64,000 nucleotides of DNA from Bacteroides ovatus. GTDB lineage: Bacteria; Bacteroidota; Bacteroidia; Bacteroidales; Bacteroidaceae. Of this stretch, positions 59,620-64,000 are shown in pieces; position 1 is the first letter of the stretch, and the number at the start of each line of letters is the position of its first letter. The position numbers and the translations under genes were made by a program. The notes below the pieces were generated by a model. The model was not told the DNA's origin, made no database searches, and was given only the letters and a program-made list of their open reading frames with translations. The stretch lies in the NCBI RefSeq assembly GCF_001314995.1, contig NZ_CP012938.1, positions 186,001 through 250,000 on the forward strand. Reading direction: 5' to 3'.

Positions 59620-60168
59620 ATGAAAGATGAACATGTGAATGATATAAATAATTATCAGAAACTGTATATGCAATATGCACCTATGTTGTTGCGTTTTGCC
59701 GGAAAGTTTATTTCTCCTTTCTTTGCGGAAGATATTGTCCATGATGTATTTCTTAAAATATGGGACAAACAAGTGTTTCTGTTATCAGAATCAGAGGTTA
59801 AAAATATATTGTTTGTTGCTGTCCGAAATGCTTGTATAGATCATTTGCGTCGTATTAGTTTGGAACAGGAATTTGCCGATAAGCGTGCTATCCAGCTCAA
59901 ATTAGATGAGTTGAGTTTTTATGACGGTGCTGATGAATTGTTTATGAGGAAAGACTTAATGGCACATGTGATGGCAAAAATAAATGAACTGCCCGAAAAG
60001 AGACGTGAAATCTTCCTGTTATCTTATATGGAAGGGCTTAAAGCGGCGGAAATTGCCGAGAGATTAAACTTATCCACCCGGACAGTGGAAAACCAATTAT
60101 ACAGAACCTTACTTTTCTTACGGAAAGAGCTTCAGACTGCTTTCGTTTATTTATTCATGTTCGTTTAG
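59620..60168 (+). CDS. ECF-type RNA polymerase sigma factor
   Basis: A 182-residue sigma-70-family ECF factor. Region 2 (about 12-78) includes YAPMLLRFAGKFISPFFAEDIVHDVFLKIW, and region 4 (about 122-172) includes LPEKRREIFLLSYMEGLKAAEIAERLNLSTRTVENQLYR, the -35-binding HTH. In Bacteroides such factors pair with a FecR anti-sigma and a SusC with an STN domain, both of which follow. The factor would be released when the SusC senses its glycan and then transcribe the SusC operon. Confidence 0.93.
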   Translation: MKDEHVNDINNYQKLYMQYAPMLLRFAGKFISPFFAEDIVHDVFLKIWDKQVFLLSESEVKNILFVAVRNACIDHLRRISLEQEFADKRAIQLKLDELSFYDGADELFMRKDLMAHVMAKINELPEKRREIFLLSYMEGLKAAEIAERLNLSTRTVENQLYRTLLFLRKELQTAFVYLFMFV

Positions 60169-60295
60169 TGCTGATTTATTTCTATTCCTCACAGTCTCGG
60201 AAAATAAAATTCAAAAAAAATAAAGAAGTCGGTGAGTAATTCCTGCTGATTGCTCGTTACATATATAAAAACAGGAAAATAGTATCTATTTATAT

Positions 60296-61273
60296 ATGGA
60301 AAGCATGACTTCAGATTTAATAATAGGATTTTTGAAAGGCTCGTTGAATGAGAAAGAGATCAATCAGTTTTATGATTGGGTGAATGAAACGCCTGAAAAT
60401 AAACAGATCTTTTTTGAGGCAAAGATGGTCTATGACGCTTGCTTGTCTAAAGGAAGTAATATTGATATGGATAAGAGCTGGCAGCGGTTACTGGAAAAGA
60501 AACAGAAACAGGCGCCGAGGAAAATATACACTCTCTTCCGAAAAGTTCAGGCTTATGCAGCGGTGGCGGTGATAGCTGTTGCTTTTACTTCCGTTCTCTT
60601 TTGGTGGTTGGGTGATACTTCTTCCGTACCTGTTGCCCGATATGTTGGTGGCGATGGAATCGTAGCCGATAAAGTTGTTTTGCCCGACGGCACAGAAATC
60701 AGCATGGGTAGTCAGACTAATTTCCGCTATGATCCGCAATATGGAAAAGATAAGCGTGTTGTTTATCTGGAAGGAGAAGCCTTCTTTAATGTAGCCAAGC
60801 AGAAAGACAAGCCTTTTATCGTAGTTGTGAACGGGCAGGAAATAGAAGCTTTAGGGACGAAATTTAATGTTGACGCTTATCCGTCTGATTCCGTGGTAAC
60901 CACCACATTATTGGAAGGTTCCATTCGTTTGGTTAGTGAGAGGGTCAGTTCTTCAACCGTTTTAACTCCGAATCAACAATATATATATCACAAAAACAAA
61001 GGTACTTATAAAGTGGCTCAAGTAGATGCGGCTCTTTACACCTCATGGATTTCCGGTTATTACTATTTCCATGAAGAGAATTTAGAGGGTATATTAGCCC
61101 GATTGGGAAATATATACGGTGTCAGTTTCCGGATACAGTCTGATAAGTTGAAAGAACGCCGATTTACCGGAACTTTCTATCGGGGGCAAAGCATCAAAGA
61201 CATTTTGGACATAATTAATATTTCAATCCCTATTCGATACAGTATTAATAATCGGCAAGTGACAATTAATTGA
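60296..61273 (+). CDS. FecR-family anti-sigma factor
   Basis: A 325-residue inner-membrane anti-sigma. The cytosolic N-terminus (about 1-85) binds sigma, one membrane helix follows (about 88-108), then a FecR domain (about 120-215; DKVVLPDGTEISMGSQTNFRYD, VYLEGEAFFNVAKQKDKPFIV) and a C-terminal STN-like DUF4974 domain (about 250-325). It relays contact with the SusC N-terminus across the periplasm. It begins 127 bases after the sigma gene. Met4 is an alternative start. Confidence 0.92.
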   Translation: MESMTSDLIIGFLKGSLNEKEINQFYDWVNETPENKQIFFEAKMVYDACLSKGSNIDMDKSWQRLLEKKQKQAPRKIYTLFRKVQAYAAVAVIAVAFTSVLFWWLGDTSSVPVARYVGGDGIVADKVVLPDGTEISMGSQTNFRYDPQYGKDKRVVYLEGEAFFNVAKQKDKPFIVVVNGQEIEALGTKFNVDAYPSDSVVTTTLLEGSIRLVSERVSSSTVLTPNQQYIYHKNKGTYKVAQVDAALYTSWISGYYYFHEENLEGILARLGNIYGVSFRIQSDKLKERRFTGTFYRGQSIKDILDIINISIPIRYSINNRQVTIN

Positions 61274-61324
61274 GCCGTATAATCTAATAAAACATTATTA
61301 TGAACAGTAGTTAGCCTTAAAAAA

Positions 61325-61376
61325 AGAGAAGAAGATTTTGGCGAATCCTCTTCTCTCCGAGAGATGCATGCATCTC
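61325..61376 (+). terminator. Hairpin and palindrome between anti-sigma and SusC genes
   Basis: AGAGAAGAAGATT (61325-61337) pairs with AATCCTCTTCTCT (61344-61356) with one mismatch, and the perfect palindrome GAGATGCATGCATCTC follows (61361-61376). No T run is present, so it may attenuate transcription rather than stop it, and it may separate sigma/anti-sigma and SusC expression. Confidence 0.5.
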
Positions 61377-61431
61377 CTAAATTAAACTTCCTTCGAACGG
61401 AATAGTATTTAATCTTAAAACTTACAAATGT

Positions 61432-64000
61432 ATGAATAAACAGCCTATTGTCTATGGGTTTGCCCTAAAAAGAAGCATAAAAAATACAAAAATAACCTTT
61501 GCTGTTTTGTTGTTATTTATTCTGCAGGGCATAGTTGGTAACGTGTATGCGCAGGAAAAGAAAATATCGATATCAGTAAAAAATGAGAAACTCGAGACTG
61601 TGTTACGAATGGTAGAAAAGCAGACCAACTATTTGTTTTTCTATGATTCGGACGAAATCAACAAGCAACAACGAATCACAATTAATCAAACGAACAGTTC
61701 CTTGAAAGATGTCCTGGATGCGGTTGCTAGTAAGACCAACTTGTCATATACCATTAAAGGACGTCATATCATTTTGGCTAAAAAGCCTAACGTCTCTTCT
61801 GCAAACAAAGACGGACGCGCAAGCGGTTCGGAGAAGAAGATAACAGGTATCGTGAAAGATGAAGCAGACCTTCCTGTGGTGGGTGCTAATGTGATTGTTC
61901 CCCAAACAAAAAAGGGAGTGATAACGGATATGAACGGTAATTTTTCTTTGGAAGTAGTAGCAGGCGATGAAGTTGAAATCTCTTATCTTGGTTACACGAC
62001 ACAAAAAATAAAAATATCCGCTCAAAGCTTTCTGAATGTTGTATTGCGTGAAGATGCGAAGTCATTGAACGAAGTAGTGGTGGTAGGTTACGGCTCTGTG
62101 AAGAAGTCCGACCTGACTGGTTCTGTCGCTTCTGTCTCCAATACAACTCTGCTTAGAGGTGGAAAAACGAACTCTGCAGGTGCGTTGCAAGGAGAGTTGT
62201 CCGGTGTGACCATCACACGTTCGAATAACAAACCGGGTGGAGGGTATGATATAAAGATTCGTGGTATCAACTCTATCACTGCCTCTTCGTCTCCTTTGAT
62301 TGTCATTGACGGAGTTCCCGGCGGTAATCTGGATTTTGTCAATCCGGACGATATTGAAAAGATTGACGTCCTGAAGGATGCTTCGGCAACAGCTATTTAT
62401 GGTTCCAGTGGTGCAAACGGTGTAATCATTGTAACGACCAAAAGAGGACAGACTGGTAAGCCGAAAATTTCCTATAACGGTTATGTTGGTGTGAGATCTT
62501 ATACAAACTTGCCCGACATGATGTCCGGTGACGAATATGTGCAGTTGGCAAGAGAGGCTACCCGTGGCGGATCGCCCAACTATATTTATAAGAGAGACGA
62601 GCAAATTTTTACCGACCCGTCCGAATTGCAGGCAGTGAAAGAAGGTAAGTATTTCGATTGGTTGGATGCTGTGTCCAGTCCTGCCTTTATGACAAACCAT
62701 AGCTTGTCGGCGATTGGTGGCACGGAAGCTGTGAAATACGGTTTCTCTGGCGGCTATTATTTCGAAGATGGTATGATTCAGCCGCAAGAATATACACGCT
62801 ACAACTTGCGTTCGGTAATAGATATCACTATTAATAAGCATGTTTCTTTCGGAGGAAGTATGTATGCGGTTCACAGTATTCGTGAAAAAGGTAACTGGGA
62901 CTTGTTGCGTGATGTGTTCCGTATGCGTCCTACTCAACATCCCAATAGCCTGGTGACAGGTGAGGAGATATGGAAATATTCCGGCAATAATCTTTTCAAT
63001 CCGTTGGTTACTTCCAAAAATCAGCGCTCGCAAGTGAAGAGCCTCAACCTGCAAAGCAATATTTATCTTAAAATAACACCTATTGAAAATTTAGAGCTTA
63101 CTTCTTCATTTTCTCCCTACTTTACACAGACTTCCATGGGGGATTATATCGGAGTGTGGACAAAGGCACAGCAGGGAACTGCCAAAGGTGCTAAGGCGAA
63201 TGCGACAAAAGATAATTCATTGAGTTGGATTTGGGATAACATTGTAAACTATACTTGGAAGAAGTCCGTTCATTCTATTACTGCGACCGGAGTGTTCTCC
63301 GCTCAAAAATATCAGTACGACAGATTGTATGGTGCAAGCAAAGATTTGTCTTTCAATTCACTTTGGTATAACCTGAATGGGGGAGCTATCGAGAGCTTGA
63401 GCTCCAATTTCAGCCAGTGGACGATGATGTCTTATGTAGGTAGAATCAACTATGGGCTGATGGATAGATATTTGCTTACGGCTAGCTTACGTTATGATGG
63501 TTCTTCACGTTTGTCCGAAGGAAATAAATGGGCGCTTTTCCCTTCCGCAGCTATTGCGTGGAGAATCACTGAAGAAGACTTTGCCAAGAATCTGGATTGG
63601 TTGTCTAACCTGAAACTGCGTTTCAGTTATGGTCAGGCGGGTAATACCAACTCTGTGTCCCCTTATGCATCCGAAGGTACCATTTCGGGGTCTGTATATT
63701 ATCCGTTCGGAACGTCTACTTCCGTGGGAAATCTTCCTGCCAACATTGCCAATCCGATGCTGACTTGGGAGCGTACTTCAGAATATAACGTAGGTCTTGA
63801 TTTCGGTTTCTTAAACCAACGAATTTCGGGTAACATTGAGTACTACAATCGTACTACCAATGACCTGTTGATGAAACGTAATATTCCTGTTCATTTGGGT
63901 TATTCGTCGGTTACTTCGAATGTAGGTTCCGTAAGAAACAGCGGATTTGAGTTGCAGTTGAATACCGCGAATATCATGACCAAGAACTTTGCCTGGAATA
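61432..64000 (+). CDS. SusC-like TonB-dependent transporter with STN domain, 3' end outside window
   Basis: The frame is open from ATG 61432 to the window edge (856 codons). After a long signal peptide (to VYAQ, about 41) comes an STN/secretin-type domain (about 45-115; LETVLRMVEKQTNYLFFYDSDEI), then a carboxypeptidase-regulatory-like domain (about 135-215; DEADLPVVGANVIVPQTKKGV), a TonB box NEVVVVGYG (about 222) and the plug and barrel. The STN domain signals through the FecR anti-sigma just upstream. The C-terminal barrel end and the partner SusD lie beyond 64000. An ATG at 61428 is not usable because it meets a stop at once. Confidence 0.93.
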   Translation, partial: MNKQPIVYGFALKRSIKNTKITFAVLLLFILQGIVGNVYAQEKKISISVKNEKLETVLRMVEKQTNYLFFYDSDEINKQQRITINQTNSSLKDVLDAVASKTNLSYTIKGRHIILAKKPNVSSANKDGRASGSEKKITGIVKDEADLPVVGANVIVPQTKKGVITDMNGNFSLEVVAGDEVEISYLGYTTQKIKISAQSFLNVVLREDAKSLNEVVVVGYGSVKKSDLTGSVASVSNTTLLRGGKTNSAGALQGELSGVTITRSNNKPGGGYDIKIRGINSITASSSPLIVIDGVPGGNLDFVNPDDIEKIDVLKDASATAIYGSSGANGVIIVTTKRGQTGKPKISYNGYVGVRSYTNLPDMMSGDEYVQLAREATRGGSPNYIYKRDEQIFTDPSELQAVKEGKYFDWLDAVSSPAFMTNHSLSAIGGTEAVKYGFSGGYYFEDGMIQPQEYTRYNLRSVIDITINKHVSFGGSMYAVHSIREKGNWDLLRDVFRMRPTQHPNSLVTGEEIWKYSGNNLFNPLVTSKNQRSQVKSLNLQSNIYLKITPIENLELTSSFSPYFTQTSMGDYIGVWTKAQQGTAKGAKANATKDNSLSWIWDNIVNYTWKKSVHSITATGVFSAQKYQYDRLYGASKDLSFNSLWYNLNGGAIESLSSNFSQWTMMSYVGRINYGLMDRYLLTASLRYDGSSRLSEGNKWALFPSAAIAWRITEEDFAKNLDWLSNLKLRFSYGQAGNTNSVSPYASEGTISGSVYYPFGTSTSVGNLPANIANPMLTWERTSEYNVGLDFGFLNQRISGNIEYYNRTTNDLLMKRNIPVHLGYSSVTSNVGSVRNSGFELQLNTANIMTKNFAWN

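Noticed and set aside
62062..63054. 330-codon open frame antisense to the STN-SusC gene
   Set aside because: The plus-strand frame is a clear SusC homologue throughout; the antisense frame lacks any recognisable motif and is a codon-bias shadow.

Overview
The window looks like a chromosomal segment of a gut Bacteroides, close to the B. thetaiotaomicron / B. ovatus group. The evidence is SusC/SusD pairs, a hybrid two-component regulator of the HTCS type, an ECF sigma / FecR / STN-SusC cassette, PPi-dependent phosphofructokinase, a fused E1 2-oxoacid dehydrogenase, and promoters of the Bacteroides form (TTTG, about 19 bases, TAnnTTTG) with A-rich leaders in place of Shine-Dalgarno sites. I saw no rRNA, tRNA or CRISPR array.

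1-7.4 kb: a cut-off nitrilase-family gene, a small acyltransferase and a small conserved protein are followed by about 850 bases without a convincing gene, which hold a five-unit 22-bp tandem array. Next comes a phase-variation module. A tyrosine recombinase lies beside a 294-bp segment bounded by inverted repeats, then a three-gene operon of two YjbH-type envelope proteins and a probable surface lipoprotein. The only good promoter in the segment points away from the operon, so the sequenced copy appears to be OFF.

7.4-33.6 kb: mostly core genes. These are a patatin-type outer-membrane phospholipase, an RND efflux operon behind a sigma-54-type promoter, an intact IS1182-like element inserted just after that operon, pfp, a GH25 lysozyme-like protein, a lipoate / 2-oxoacid dehydrogenase cluster (lpdA, lplA, E2, E1 fusion) with a flavodoxin, prmA, a Gly/Trp/Ser-rich exported protein with an OmpP1-like protein, a fimbrillin-type lipoprotein, guanine deaminase and a Gfo/Idh oxidoreductase.

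33.6-56.1 kb: a polysaccharide utilization locus on the minus strand, read from 48767 down to 33647. It runs GH88, GH2, lyase 3 (interrupted by an in-frame stop), lyase 2, SusC, SusD, two IPT/TIG surface glycan-binding lipoproteins and lyase 1. Lyases would cut a uronate-rich chain, SusC/D would import the products, and GH88 and GH2 would finish them in the periplasm. The HTCS gene lies upstream, behind a putative porin and a solute-binding protein whose end overlaps the HTCS start.

56.1-64 kb: a 2-oxoacid:ferredoxin oxidoreductase operon with a TPR gene and an overlooked 57-residue membrane protein. On the other strand is an ECF sigma / FecR / SusC cassette that opens a second glycan locus and runs off the right edge.
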